Source: Cliona cf. orientalis (taxonomy: Eukaryota; Porifera; Demospongiae; Clionaida; Clionaidae). Taken from it: 64,000 bases of DNA. Made by a program: the position numbers and the translations under genes. The stretch's first letter is position 1; every line of letters starts with the position of its first letter. This document shows positions 1 to 33,985 of the stretch, one piece after another. The stretch spans positions 9,664,980-9,728,979 of the forward strand of contig OZ005696.1 in the NCBI GenBank assembly GCA_963930775.1. Direction: 5' to 3'. The notes beneath the pieces are model-generated. The model saw only the letters and a program-made list of their open reading frames with translations. It was not told the DNA's origin and ran no database searches.

Positions 1-434
1 GTGATTTGCAATAATAATTTTCTTAGTGAATGAGGAGGTTGAAACTTTACAAAGATCAGTTTGTTAGTGATTTACAATAAATTATTAATACGGTAGGTGG
101 CTGGCAACAGCGTGATCATGAAAAGGACAGTAGTGACATATTCTGTTTATGTGTAAAGAGTGCTGAAATTGGAGTCCATATTCTGTAAGGCAATGTGACA
201 ATAATAACTTAGTTGGCTACAGAACTTGCAAGTGACTCAATTTATAACATTGTGGTATATTATAATTTTTACTACACTGCGTGTTACATGATACAAGAGG
301 AGGCTGCAGTGATGATGCATTAGGTATACTGTATCCATAAACTTTTATATACAAAGACAATAATAATTGAGAAACTATAAGATGCACGATTCATGGTGTG
401 TGACCAATCAACCGAAAGCGGCAGCTGCAATTAA
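1..434. other. 3' flank of the CHD gene
   Basis: AT-rich sequence downstream of the CHD stop codon (the gene runs on the minus strand). It probably holds its 3' UTR and polyadenylation site. I see no open frame of note, no RNA gene and no clear repeat here. Confidence 0.5.
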
Positions 435-13487
<13,053 letters not shown>

Positions 13488-14395
13488 CGCTGCCTCTTCT
13501 TCGCCCTCTCTCTCGCGTTCTTTCTCCTACAATACGTGATAAATGAAATAAATGCGACTTTGGTTGGTGGTACACCAAAAATCATTGTGCCGCCATTTTG
13601 TTCAAAACCGCGAACGAGATTCAACCTCTCTCTTCCCGCCTTCAACGATATACATGAATCCATCGCTCTCTTCTTGACAAACTCATCATACGAACGTAGC
13701 TAAACTTTATTTATCGCGCACTATAGCGCATAAAACATGCGATCCTTACTGTATAATGGCGGGTCACGTCACTCTCCTAGGAGAAGCCAGCCACCAATGT
13801 CGCCATTTTGTTAGTGAATTAGCTTGTTGTATTGATATGTCAGACACAGGAAGAAATATACAACTATGCACCCATACATGTATTGCTTTTTGTTTCATTG
13901 GACCAATCAGATGACAGCATTGTGGTCATGTGACCTCCCAGGTAGTGCCCACCCACCAAAGGGGCTGTGCATTATTGGGTGTAATTACTAACCACAAAAA
14001 TGAATATTTACTGTACATAATTACACAAGATGTGTTTGCCCATCGCTTAGCAACAAATTGATTGATGTCTATGATCAAAGGGAACGTCTTTTGAAAACTT
14101 GTTTGCATGGTAAGGAAATTTAGTCCACAAACCCCGCCATTAATAAAATTTAATATACAGTGTACTCGTGCTAATATAAATTCAGAAAAATAATATTAAT
14201 TAGTACGTGGTGAAATATTTATTGTCACCACACTTCACGCAATTTTTTGTGAAATTTTAAAAAATTTTTTGGTACCATAAATTTGAATTTTGTGTGACAG
14301 GAGAATATTTTACACATGTACGGTACACAACAATATGTATTCATGAGCAAAAAAAGTCCTATAAAAGTCATAATTCCCTAATCTTCGTGAACCTG
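13488..14395. promoter_or_regulatory. Region between CHD start and SSR3 stop, holding the CHD promoter
   Basis: About 900 bases without a supported gene. The CHD start codon lies at its left edge, so the CHD 5' UTR and promoter should be here. A paired CCAAT-type motif (ATTGGACCAATCAG, about 13897) stands near the middle. The right part is AT-rich and is probably SSR3 3' UTR. Only the position supports promoter function. Confidence 0.45.
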
Positions 14396-14489
14396 TCAGA
14401 CTCCAGTGGAGAGAAGTGCCAAAACCAGACCAGAACCAACCATCGAACCAACGTAGTTACTGAAAGGATGTCAAGGAAGTAAATTGCCC

Positions 14490-14551
<62 letters not shown>

Positions 14552-15541
14552 CATGATTTGAGGATACATCAGTGGGTTGAAGGAGTTGAGGAAGTAGAAG
14601 AGTGCCAGCACCAGAAACAGATAGAGAGTGTTGTTATAGAATATAGAAAATGTCGTAGCCTCTCCGTCTGCCACTTCATTCTTCTTCCAAGAAATACTAC
14701 ACCAGAAAACATAAAAAAATCATTAGTTGTATCTAGAGCTGAGTTGACTCATAATTTTACAAACCGTTCATCTTTCTCAGCCTTAGTGAGTTTCTTGCCG
14801 GAGCCAGAGCTGAGGTCAGCAAGAACCTCCTTCGACACAGCAGACTCTCGCTTCATCGAGATCCTGCATAGCGTAAGTCACAATACACCATGCATAATCG
14901 TAATACTGAAGCGAACCAAGTCATATACACGCAACAGACATTCCTCCATTCCTCACGTACATGTATGGTCCATTAAAATGCTAGAGTGCAAGTCCTTACA
15001 TAAATGATTATGTAACAATCTTACTTTTGTCCCTATAAATAGGCCATCACAAGATTTCAAATTTAATGTGGCGAAACAGACACACATGTATATAGTTGCG
15101 TTTATGATATTTCTCACTTGTGCTTCAGATTGACTTTGGTGTTCCTGTATGCATAGGCCACTAGCCAGGTACTGAGGATGGTCAGGGCAACGAACGCAAT
15201 GGAGTATGTCACCAGATCCATCATCTGAACACGCCAGTATAGCCCTGCACACACACAATTCATTAACTTCGATCAATTATTTTATATGAACACATTAGCC
15301 ATATTATATATGAATTACATTGCAGTACCATACATAGTATCCAAATAATTGTGTACTTTATAACAATAATTTTCCGCTTACACAAGGGCAGAGCTGACAC
15401 GATAAAAGCATTGCCATAGAAGAGCGCTGAGGTGGTCCTCGTGACCTGCCTACTGCTCTCCAGAAGCAGCCTCTCCTCCTCCTTAGTAAGCTTACCGCTA
15501 CCAGACGACGAATTCGAATTGCTCTCTTTCTTTGGCGGCAT
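14396..15541 (-). CDS. SSR3: Translocon-associated protein subunit gamma
   Basis: Subunit of the TRAP complex that sits with the Sec61 channel in the ER membrane and helps secretory and membrane proteins enter. Five exons join cleanly: start MPPKKESN at 15541 with the conserved [16 protein letters not shown] segment (first membrane helix); a second exon (15.12-15.24 kb) with [16 protein letters not shown] and a second helix; a lysine-rich cytosolic exon (14.76-14.87 kb) ending in AEKDER; an exon from 14.70 kb to 14568 with [20 protein letters not shown] and a third helix; and a short last exon 14396-14459 ending in a LALLSTGV-like tail. This is the family's usual length and order, near 180-190 residues. 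The last intron carries a 57-base GA microsatellite. A naive reading runs through that repeat, but the spliced form restores the conserved NP-x-NY C-terminus. Confidence 0.93.
14493..14549. repeat. (GA)n microsatellite in the last SSR3 intron
   Basis: Pure GA repeat of about 57 bases. Translated without splicing it would give a false Ser-Leu repeat at the end of SSR3. Confidence 0.95.
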
Positions 15542-15741
15542 CTTAGAACGATAGAACAGCGAGCTCCGACTCCTTTGTTGATAACCTTGAACAAAACGTG
15601 TCAGTGCAGTACACGTCAACCATGTGGTTGGCACGAGATGTCACGTGCCAGTCCAATTATAAACAGGAAGCATCCGTTTAATTTGCATGCCAGCATTCAT
15701 TGTACAGTGGAAATATTTCAATTTACTCAAATATTAAATTT

Positions 15742-18700
15742 TTATGCATGGTGTATTCTCTTGATCTTTTCTTTCTTGTTTCTATTATGATGTTTCTTCC
15801 AGGGTTTTCCCCCTCCAGCCTCACTAGTGAAACTAGCAGTGTCCGAGTCTGGTACACTGGAACCAATCTCTGCTGCAGAATGGGTGTTGAGTCCTCCGGA
15901 TCCCGATCGCCCAGCCAAGTCCTTAACCCCACCACGACTTCCCTTGATGACAGCACGCACCTTCTCCTACATGCATAAATCAATAGAGAATAGAAAAATT
16001 AATAATACACCAAGCAACTACCGTAAATCGTGAATATTTCATTGTTAAAATATTTTTTGACAGCCTGGCTTGTGCGAAAATTAAACGCACAAAAATACAT
16101 GCGCAATATTAACGATAATGTGGTACAGGGTCACTTTTGTCCGAAAATTATTTAATGCAAAAGATTATCACATGAAATATTTTAGACACGAAATATTCGC
16201 GATTTACGGTAACCAGTATACCATAAGCATTGTAAGATTTCAGTCAGTGCCCGCTCAGTTATAGGGGTATACCTGCTGAAAGTAGGCTTCATCAAATTCA
16301 CTTTTCACTACAGATCCTTTAGCATCACCACCGCCGGTCTGCATGATAATCATTCATTGCCATACACGGAAAATATTCACCCAAGATTTTGACAATTCCC
16401 ATACAGTTTCAGTTTTGTCATGATCCTGTGTCTTTTCAAGAGAGGCAGTCGCCTGCAGAGATGCTCTGTCAGTCGACAGCTGCTCGTTGAAGGAGCTGGC
16501 GTCCACACCAGGAGGTGGGTGACAGTACAGCAGCTTCCCCTGCCCCCAAAATTAAATGGCAATAATTATCAAAAAGTGCTGCAATAGTGCTATAATTATT
16601 ATTATAAAGCCTGTACATTGACATAGTCCTTGAGGATGTATCGAGCTGATCTTGGGTTGTCCGGTCTGCCATGCTGAGTCATGAATCCTCGCATGTCTAA
16701 GCAAATGAAAGAACATTTTGATCTCTCCCTCCCTCCCTCTCTCTCTCTCCCTCTCTCTCTCTCTCTCCCTCTGTCACTCACATCCATAAGCCTCCAGTAG
16801 TTCATGAGCATAGGGTACCCTATTGGGATTCTCTCCCTCTCGAGGCTTGGCCAACCGTACCCCATACGTCGACTCCAGGAGAGGACGGGGTATTCTCTCA
16901 CAGACGAGGGAGACGGGAGGAACATGGTCCCTCATCTGATCGATGGGGAGGATGCCACTGCAGATCATTTCAGCCTTCGAGGAGACAAAGTTGGGGAAGA
17001 CAAGACCAGGGCAGTCACACAGCATCAGGCTGTCACTCACGTAAAGCGTCTGGACTCAGAGAAAGAGAGAGGGAGAGAGAGGGAGAAAGAGAGAGTGGGG
17101 TATGTGATTTGCATAATTATGCATTTCTACTGAGTGCTGTGCATGATAAAAATTAGGCAATGTTATTAATCTCAACAGATTGCTGATATTTTTCCTCTGG
17201 GAATGATAATCAATTTAAACAAATTTTCAAATCGAGTGACTCTAATTTAACACAATTACGACAAGTAACTCTACCCAGGTTAAATTTCAATCACACACGT
17301 TGTACAGGTAGCTGTGGTATGATTATTAAAAAAAATTACTTGGAAATGCTTAGTTCTTCCGGGAGTTGCTGAGACAGGTACTTTCTTCCCTTGAAACAGA
17401 GCATTGATGGTAGAACTCTTACCAACATTCGGGTAGCCCACCTACACGTACACGTACATGCATTGTGTATTATGTAAAGCAACAAACATATCAAAATATT
17501 GCAAGCATTTTTTACCATTCCTACAGTGGTCACTTGCCCCTGAGGCACTGGGCTAATGGAAAGCAGGTGCTGAATCAGCTCTTCTCTCGTGAGCAGTCTA
17601 CATGCATTGGAGCCACCAGTGGTATCTTCTGAGATATGAGTAGCACTAATATCATCAGAAGCAGCAGTTTTACTGGGCTCAGTTGTACTAGTTTCTCCTC
17701 CTGCTTCCGCATCTGTGGCTGATTCCGAAGCAGAATCGGAATGGGACGTTATACATGTATTCTCTTGGCCGCTCTGAGCTAGGGCTGACCAAAATGCCAC
17801 ACTGATCGATCCCTCCGCTTCAAAATACTCCCTCCAGGCCTTTCTGTATTAATCATTATTATACATACATACACACAACATAAAAATTAACATTAATAAT
17901 ATCCTATCGTAGTATAAAATTATACGCATGTGCATACCGTTGATTGGAGGTCAAAAGGTCAGCCTTGCTAATGAGCAGCATGTTCACCTTCTTTGAGTCA
18001 TTCTCTCTCACATATTTCTCCTGAGCAGAGAGAAGTCACCCTGACAATCAACCACTTATCAATAGCAGCTGCACACACAAACACTTACCAGATCTTCACA
18101 TCGAAACAGCAGCGGATTCCTAGCGTCAACGATCTGGACCACCACATCACTGAAATACACAAACTTAGGACATTAATTTTACCATCATGGCTATAATATT
18201 ATAGCAATCTTGGTCGATCACTATTATAGATAAATATCACCACTTAGAGGGTCGGGGGATTAGGGAATGGGGAATGGGGGAGGGGGGGCTGAATGCTAAT
18301 TAACGACTTGCCTTCTCTCAATGACCCTCCACAGCTGTCTCCAAAACTCGAGGTTTCTCTCAAACGGTGTGACCAGCAGTTTCTCATTCTCCTGTAGAGT
18401 AGCTAGCTGACGGCGCCACTCCAAGAAACTGTCCCTCTCCAGTTGCTCAAGCTGATCAGCCGTCGTACTGCTATCCCAGCCGGGCCTGGAAAAAAAAAGA
18501 ATTATATACAACCTATCATGCACACAAGGAGAAGCTGTACTAATCAATGAGTATTGACCTTCTTGGAATGTTGAGGAACTGTCTGTTCTCCTTCTGAGTC
18601 TGTTCCATTTCCAGTCTCTCATCAGTCGAGGGTAGTCCAGTGTAGCTGCCAGGATCAACAAACTTGATGTTCAATTTCTCTGGTAAAAGAGTAAGTCGTA

Positions 18701-19066
18701 TTAAACATCATGGACTCAATTTATATTGAATAATGTGCATTGTTAGGGACGTGTACGAACTGACCAGCGGTGAACTCTGTGCCTGCTAGCTGAGCTGTGC
18801 TGAGGAATTCATCCAGTCTGCTCTCCTCTGTCACTGACTGGAGATTCAAGCGACCCCACTCATATCCATCATCAACCTCACTGCTGTGCAGCTGCATATA
18901 CATGTACGTATGATAGATAATTTCATGAAATTTTAGTACAGTGCACATATTCAGGTACCCAGCTTCCTTCTCCACGCCCAGATCTCTTGCTTTTATTCTT
19001 CTCTTTGATAAGGCTTCGCCCCAGACCCCCTCCACTGCTCCCTCTCTTCCCTCTGCTAGAGCTCAT
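15742..19066 (-). CDS. LSG1: Large subunit GTPase 1 (circularly permuted GTPase)
   Basis: Cytoplasmic GTPase that releases the export adaptor NMD3 from the 60S ribosomal subunit. Start MSSSRGKRGS at 19066; end KEKIKRIHHA at 15742. The motifs come in the permuted order typical of the YlqF/LSG1 group: conserved N-terminus (GYEWGRLNLQSVTEESRLD, 18.8 kb); FLEWRRQLATL and ERNLEFWRQLWRVIERSD (18.3-18.45 kb); VVVQIVDARNPLLFRCEDL (18.1 kb); G4-like ISKADLL (17.97 kb); P-loop VGYPNVGKSSTINALF (17.4 kb); G3 DCPGLVFPNF (17.0 kb); then the C-terminal ILPIDQMRDHVPPVSLV and RGFMTQHGRPDNPRSAR (16.65-16.95 kb). The Ser/Glu-rich insertion between G4 and the P-loop is present. It ends 200 bases upstream of SSR3 on the same strand and starts 69 bases from the divergent PTCD1-like gene. 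Confidence 0.95.
16019..16212. repeat. MITE-like element with terminal inverted repeats in an LSG1 intron
   Basis: 194 bases. The left end is TACCGTAAATCGTGAATAT, and the complement of the right end reads TTACCGTAAATCGCGAATAT. Both ends carry a TA, as expected of a Tc1/mariner-type MITE, but the superfamily is inference. Diverged pieces with the same CCGTAA...ATT words lie near 2130-2165 and 25850 and in other introns. Confidence 0.7.
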
Positions 19067-19135
19067 TGTGCACCGTAGAATGCTGAGTCAGCAGAAAACG
19101 ACCATGTGGTTGGTGGGTTCCAATTAGAAGTAAAC
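19067..19135. promoter_or_regulatory. 69-base bidirectional promoter of LSG1 and the PTCD1-like gene
   Basis: Only 69 bases separate the two divergent start codons, so both 5' UTRs and at least part of the shared promoter lie here. No TATA box is visible. Confidence 0.7.
19081..19093. promoter_or_regulatory. Perfect T-MARE (Maf/NRF/AP-1 type site)
   Basis: TGCTGAGTCAGCA, the full 13-base palindromic consensus of small Maf and CNC-bZIP dimers with an AP-1 core TGAGTCA, lies inside the bidirectional promoter. Match seen directly; use of the site is inferred. Confidence 0.6.
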
Positions 19136-21436
19136 ATGCTCGGTGCAGGGAGACTACTACTTTCGTGTGCTATTTGCAGATCGAGGGAAATTTTAGCGTC
19201 CTCTCTGTGCTCTAGGTGTGGATCGATAACGAATTTATCATATCTGAAACACTTGCAAGCTCGAGTTGCTTGCTACGCTACCCATTTCTTGCGATCATCG
19301 CTTCCATCTCAAACTGTACGCCCTCTCTCGCTTACTACAGCCAATCGTAAGCCTAAAAAGCTGGTGGAAAATGACGACAGATCTAGCCTTACTCCCGAAG
19401 AATTGGTGGACGCCTATACTGAGGATTCTGCTGGCTCTGGGCTGAGGCTTAAGAGACAGAAACACCCCCGGGCCCAGGAAGTGCAGCAGTTACGCTTTGG
19501 TCGTCACATCGAGAGCCTGGTGAAGAAGGGGAGGGTGGGGGAGGCACACGAGGTGTTTCAACAGATGAAGCAGGCCAAAGTTCAGCCGAATGTGTTTGTG
19601 TTCAATCTCCTCATAGCTGGGTACGGGAGGGAGGGGGATGTTCGGACTTGCTTCAAACTCTTCAACGAGGTGAGTCCAATGAGGTACGGTACATCCGTTG
19701 GGGAGATAATATTATGGTGAATATTGAAAAAAAAGTTTTAAAGGTCAATATGCTAGCTAGCACTTTATGCATGCAAGTATGGTATGTCGATCTTATCAAG
19801 GATAATTTTGAAATTTTGAATTTTTAGATAAAGAAGCGTTCCCTGCTCCCAACAGACCACACCTACTCTGGCATGTTCAGCGCATGTGCCAAAGCAGGCC
19901 CTAAAGCAACCGAGATCCTTAGGAAACTTCAAGAAGAGATAGAGCGAAGAAACGTCCACCTCGATACAATATCAACTAATGCCCTCTTGGCAGCACTAGC
20001 AGCATGTGGTTTCCATGACGACACTTGGGACATCTACGAGAGTATGATCAAAAGGGGTGTGAACCCTGACCCCCAGACGTTCACCAGTCTCCTTGTGGCT
20101 TCCACCCACGACAAAGTGGGCGGATTCGAAGCTGCTCAGAGGGCGTGGTCGGAGATGTGCGTGCACCCTGACCTTCACTGCTTCAATGTTCTTCTCCAGT
20201 GCATTAGAGACTGTGGAATGAATCCTAGTTTCTTAGAGAGGGTGGATGAAGACAAGAGAACTGTCGCTCTGAAGCTTGATCTAGTCAACTTTGACGACAG
20301 TGATTCGTCATTTTGTCAGGATGAAGCTGCAATTGTCAAGTTGGATGTGAGTGGAGTGACTAGCTTTGCTCTTGGTGATGGTAGCAGTTTGAGAGTCTAC
20401 ATTGGTCAAGTGACAGGGAAGGAGAGAGGAGGATTGAGAGGACCAGCCATCAGGTGGCTGGAGAATGAAGACGTTGAGAAGCTTCTATCTCTCCTCAAGA
20501 AGCTGCAGCTGCCACCTGAAGTGAGGACCTTTAACCTACTGGCCCAGCTGACCTTCGATGCATCGTTCTTGATGAGAGAGATGGCCAAATTGAAGAGAAG
20601 AATAGTTAAACCTGACAGCCGGTTCATGGTGACAGCCATCAAGCAGCAAGCTCTCCTAGGAAACTTACCCGGGGCTAAGGTATCAATATCTTATGTGGGG
20701 GCACTATATTATTATTATAATATGCTGAAGGAGCCTGATTGACTGTTCTCTTCCATTTGGTGACTACTGTAGTTATTGCTCCAATACGCGAAGAAGGCTA
20801 ACCTTGACTTGGCCCAAGCTGGCTACCAAGCCGTTGCAAGATGCTGTCTGAAGGAGAAGGAGGGGATTGAACTACTCCAAGAAATGAGGGTGGGTATATA
20901 TTATAATAATAGTGTTGTTTAATCTACCTACATTGCCCTCTTTCTGGCTGAAATAATCCAATTCTTCATTAATACTTTACCATATTTTTACCTTGCTCCG
21001 TTTTCAGGCTGACAACGTGTTGCCCAATGACTATGTGATTGGCACGCTGCTTGGCAACGCGGCTGGGACTAGGAACTACGAGTACCTCACAGCTCTGCTC
21101 AAGAAGATGATGCATCTTGAGGTGGTGCCCAACGACACCATGCTCAAGAAACTCGAGGCAGCTGCAAGACACACACCTCGTGTAAGAAGATCATCAATTG
21201 CCAGTTCACTAATAATTTCCCCCTATAGAAAAATAATTTAGATAATCATACCAGAGAATTGAAAAAAAAAATTTTTTTATCTTGCGACGAACGTTTTATT
21301 TCAGGATGTGTGGCAGGCCAGGAGGCTGAATGGGTTCAAGGGATTCTACAAGATATGGAAAGGAGTGATGGTCCCCCAGGATGAGAGGGAGGAGAATTTA
21401 ACGAGTCATAGTCAAAATCATGAAAAATTTGAATAG
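19136..21436 (+). CDS. PTCD1: Pentatricopeptide repeat protein, PTCD1-like (mitochondrial RNA metabolism)
   Basis: Likely mitochondrial RNA-binding protein; PTCD1 in other animals acts on leucine tRNAs and 16S rRNA. The start MLGAGRLLL at 19136 gives an Arg/Leu/Ser-rich N-terminus without early acids, as in a mitochondrial targeting sequence. Five exons: 19136-19669, about 19827-20679, about 20775-20890, 21009-21180 and 21305-21436. PPR helices are clear: FQQMKQAKVQPNVFVFNLL, then AGYGREGDVRTCFKLFNEI, TYSGMFSACAKAG and YESMIKRGVNPDPQTF. The C-terminus ends SQNHEKFE. The family (PPR) is certain. The PTCD1 assignment rests on the layout, with repeats after a targeting sequence and an FGRHIESLVKKGRVGEA-type entry, and is less sure. 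It shares its promoter with LSG1. Confidence 0.75.
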
Positions 21437-21591
21437 TACATTTTTTTTGTTTAGTAGCAATATTATTCTAGGGGTGCAAATTATCACATCGGTTTAACAT
21501 GGTAAAGGGTCGTCCACGCACACGCAACTGGTGCATGCGACATGTCCCGCCCCTCCTCCACCTCCAAGGCCAAGGATATTAGCTTGCCGTG

Positions 21592-30801
<9,210 letters not shown>

Positions 30802-30988
30802 GCTAATAAAATTTAATAATAATAATATACAGATGTATTCAAGTTTTTTAATAATTATTATTATCATGGGAATGATCATAATAATAATTAGTAAATTATG
30901 AAAAAAATTGAAGCAAAATTAATATCAATTGTAATAGTTATCAGACACAAAATTATTTAGGAAATGACACACACACAATGTTAACACG

Positions 30989-33985
30989 TCAATTAGATGT
31001 TCTAAAATCAGTCACATGATCGTCTGATTCAATGTCCACCTTCTTCAGCTCCGGCACTAGTGCATAGAGGAGCACCTCCAGCAGCGAATAAAACAGCTGC
31101 TTGTTGCTCCGAGCGTCTTGGAGCGACTCGAAGATCTTCTGAAATCCAATTTGAGAGTTTCTTTGTCCTAAGATCGTCTGAAGTGCCTGAGGGCTACTCT
31201 TCAGGAATCTCTTCCTCGCCTCTTCCTTTGTCGCCGCCTTTTGTTCGTCGCTTCGAGTCGGGGAGGGAGGGGCGGGCTGGCCCCCCGGCCACATCGCATC
31301 TCGAAACGTCTGTAGGTAGAAGATGAGCATTGGCTCCGAAACTGCCCACGTTAAGCTTTCCTGGAGCTCTCGATCGATGCTTTTGCCGTACGTGAGTTGA
31401 ACGAACTCGACTAGCTGCTTTCTTAGCACCCGACTCCACTGATCTAGCTCGAAGATTTCGCTGAAGAGCAGATACATGTTGTCGGCGACAGAATCGTCCT
31501 TACCCTCGTCTTGGTCCTTGCTGCTCGTAAACATTCCGCCCATCACGGGGACGGAGGAGAGGCTAAATCGATGCTGATTCTTTCTCTCCGGCAGGGGGGT
31601 CTTTCGGATCACATCCGACGCAGAACTGATGAAATTGAACACCTCTTCACTTTCTTGAAGTCGTTCCATTTGCAGCACTCGACAGAGGTAGCTCTGGAGT
31701 GCTATGCGATAGCGATCCCAGTAGCTGTTCTGTGCGTCTGATCGTTGGAATGGATTGAAACGTTTCGGAACGGGCGGAAACTGGAGGTCGGGACATATCT
31801 CGACCAGCTTCTTGTGGAGCTCTTCAAACTCGCTAAGATATCGTCCAAGTACCCACCCAGTCTTGCTGTGATAGCTAGATGATTCGTCTGATAGCTCTGA
31901 CGTCGAGACCGTGCTAGTGGTATCTTCAGAATCAGCTATGCTGTCCAAAGTGTGAGGATGCTCAGAATCGGTGGGAGATATGGTCAAAATTTCAAAATTA
32001 CTATCCATATCCTCCACGAACTGCACCTGGTTGACAGGTCTGTGACGGACCGCCTCGGGGCGATGAACGACAAGGATGAAGAGAGGATTTCGATTGTTCT
32101 TCTCATCTCTGGGCACATCGACGGACTGTATCTCGATGCTCCACTGTCCCACGGTGCCAAACCACTCCTCCGTGTGTTCGATGTAGTGCTCTAGCTTCTT
32201 GATCTCTTCCTGAAGTTCACCCCTGTCCCTCTCCAGCGCCTTCTTCCTCATGGCCAGGTTACTGCTGGTCCTCACCTCCGAAGGCATGAGGTTCAGCTCA
32301 TCCGTCTTCTCTTCCAGCTGCTGTTTCAGTGTCTTGAGCTTTGTTTTGTGATGGCTCTCTTCGGAGTTGGGCAAATCGAGGCTAGCGGCGTGGCTTAGAG
32401 GGGGGAATCCCCCTCCCTCGCCACTGGGCGTGCTGCTCTCGGCCGTCATGAGGTCACGGTAGTCCTCGCTGTTGATGAAATTCTGGTAGAATAGGTTATT
32501 GATGTCGACGTAGACCAATTCCTGGATCCGGAATAGAAGAGGGAGGCACGACGCGGCGGGCTGGGGCTCGGTCAGTAAACAGAGGTGAATTGACTCCACA
32601 ACCGTGGGGTCAGCGTGAATGATGGCAGGAGCCAAAGGCGAGAGATACTCTTCGTAAACATTCTTCACCGTCTTGAGTATGCCTTCAGCGGGGTTCGTGC
32701 GTAATCCCTCAATGTCAGTCCAGAATCGAAGCCAGTGCTGGAAGCCACACTTCTCCATGAATTGCAGAAGGTGAGTTCTGGCCGTTGGATTTTTCATGAT
32801 TGTTTCGAACGGTATCCCAGGAGGGGGGTTGTGGCCGTCTGCTTCTTGTTCCTTCATGGTGTCCGATAAATCAGGGAGGTAGCTCTGACCTCCTTGTTTT
32901 CTGATCTGACGCTCACACAGTGTCTTTGCCGTTCCCAACTGCATGATGTAGACATCTAAATCTCGCTGCATCAGCGTTCTCACCTTGTCGGCTGGAATGG
33001 GGATTGGGAACTGGCCTCCGTGCAACCTCGCCGACCGAGACATCTTCATTTTGTGCACAGCCTTTGCCTGGAGTATATCGGTGATAATGTACTGTCGCGT
33101 TTCCTCTAGCTTGTCCAAATCTTCACATTTTTCGATGTGCTTCATGAAATCTTCGTACGTATTATAGGCAAATTGCTTGTTGGCCGATTTGGTCGCCTCT
33201 TCCCTCTTGATGAGATGTGCCAGGATCTTCTGATTAATGTAGTCCGGATTACACACCATCTCGATGGTCGGCTGAAAGATTCGACAGGCGAGGTACTCCC
33301 GAATGAGGACTCGGACGGGGGTACAGCCTAGGAGCTCCTTCGGGAGGCAGACGCAGAGGAGAACTTCGCTAACTTGTTGTAGAAAGTGGAGCTCATGCTC
33401 CGGACTCTCCAGGTAAGGGAAAGAGAGGAGGTTGGGAAATTTATCCGTCATCTGACCACTTTGAAAGTGGATCCCACGAAAATGCTGAAAGTGCGCTTTT
33501 AGTGCCTCAACGACGTCGTTTGTGACCAGCTTCATTGTGTCCATCTGTCCCATACGACTCACTAGCACGGCCAAAGCTGTCCAAATCTCCGGCACCACGC
33601 TGTTAAAGAACGCGTCGTGGTCTTTGGCTATTCTGTCATATGTTGGAATCACGTGATGCTTGAGCGTGAGGTTGAGTACTTGCTGGAGGTGACTGTCTAC
33701 GTTGACGGAGAAGAGCTTAGGGGAAACCCGAGGTGGAGGGTAAGGCTTCACACGAGAAAGGGGGGCCTCGAGGGTTGGCACGGGGGGAGCTGGAAAAGTG
33801 TTCTTCCCCCTTCGCTTGTAGGGGCCAGGGTGGTGGAGAAGGGCGAGAAAGACGCCAGCAATCACTGCAAAGATCAAGAACAGGAGGTAGACGAGAAATG
33901 GGAGGATGAGATAGATGAGCAGCAGGAGAGCACAGGCAGATAGGGCATAGATACGCCAGTCACCTAGCCACGCGATGTTCTTCAT
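30989..33985 (-). CDS. SNX25: Sorting nexin with PXA, RGS, PX and nexin-C domains
   Basis: 998 residues in one uninterrupted exon. N-terminal membrane hairpin at residues 15-50 (LLLIYLILPFLVYLLFLI), then a PXA domain at about 90-260 (IWTALAVLVSRMGQMD, NPDYINQKILAHL), an RGS domain at about 395-515 (LLQFMEKCGFQHWLRFW), a coiled coil at about 545-605, a PX domain at about 610-765 (TGWVLGRYLSEFEELHKKL) and a nexin C-terminal domain to the end (WAVSEPMLIFYLQTFRDAMW, RSNKQLFYSLLEVLL). Order and length fit SNX25, an endosomal and ER-contact sorting nexin with phosphoinositide binding; SNX13 and SNX14 are the near relatives. It lacks introns although most neighbours have many. It ends about 190 bases from the convergent RRM gene and starts 202 bases from the divergent claudin-like gene. 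Confidence 0.9.
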   Translation of the reverse strand: MKNIAWLGDWRIYALSACALLLLIYLILPFLVYLLFLIFAVIAGVFLALLHHPGPYKRRGKNTFPAPPVPTLEAPLSRVKPYPPPRVSPKLFSVNVDSHLQQVLNLTLKHHVIPTYDRIAKDHDAFFNSVVPEIWTALAVLVSRMGQMDTMKLVTNDVVEALKAHFQHFRGIHFQSGQMTDKFPNLLSFPYLESPEHELHFLQQVSEVLLCVCLPKELLGCTPVRVLIREYLACRIFQPTIEMVCNPDYINQKILAHLIKREEATKSANKQFAYNTYEDFMKHIEKCEDLDKLEETRQYIITDILQAKAVHKMKMSRSARLHGGQFPIPIPADKVRTLMQRDLDVYIMQLGTAKTLCERQIRKQGGQSYLPDLSDTMKEQEADGHNPPPGIPFETIMKNPTARTHLLQFMEKCGFQHWLRFWTDIEGLRTNPAEGILKTVKNVYEEYLSPLAPAIIHADPTVVESIHLCLLTEPQPAASCLPLLFRIQELVYVDINNLFYQNFINSEDYRDLMTAESSTPSGEGGGFPPLSHAASLDLPNSEESHHKTKLKTLKQQLEEKTDELNLMPSEVRTSSNLAMRKKALERDRGELQEEIKKLEHYIEHTEEWFGTVGQWSIEIQSVDVPRDEKNNRNPLFILVVHRPEAVRHRPVNQVQFVEDMDSNFEILTISPTDSEHPHTLDSIADSEDTTSTVSTSELSDESSSYHSKTGWVLGRYLSEFEELHKKLVEICPDLQFPPVPKRFNPFQRSDAQNSYWDRYRIALQSYLCRVLQMERLQESEEVFNFISSASDVIRKTPLPERKNQHRFSLSSVPVMGGMFTSSKDQDEGKDDSVADNMYLLFSEIFELDQWSRVLRKQLVEFVQLTYGKSIDRELQESLTWAVSEPMLIFYLQTFRDAMWPGGQPAPPSPTRSDEQKAATKEEARKRFLKSSPQALQTILGQRNSQIGFQKIFESLQDARSNKQLFYSLLEVLLYALVPELKKVDIESDDHVTDFRTSN

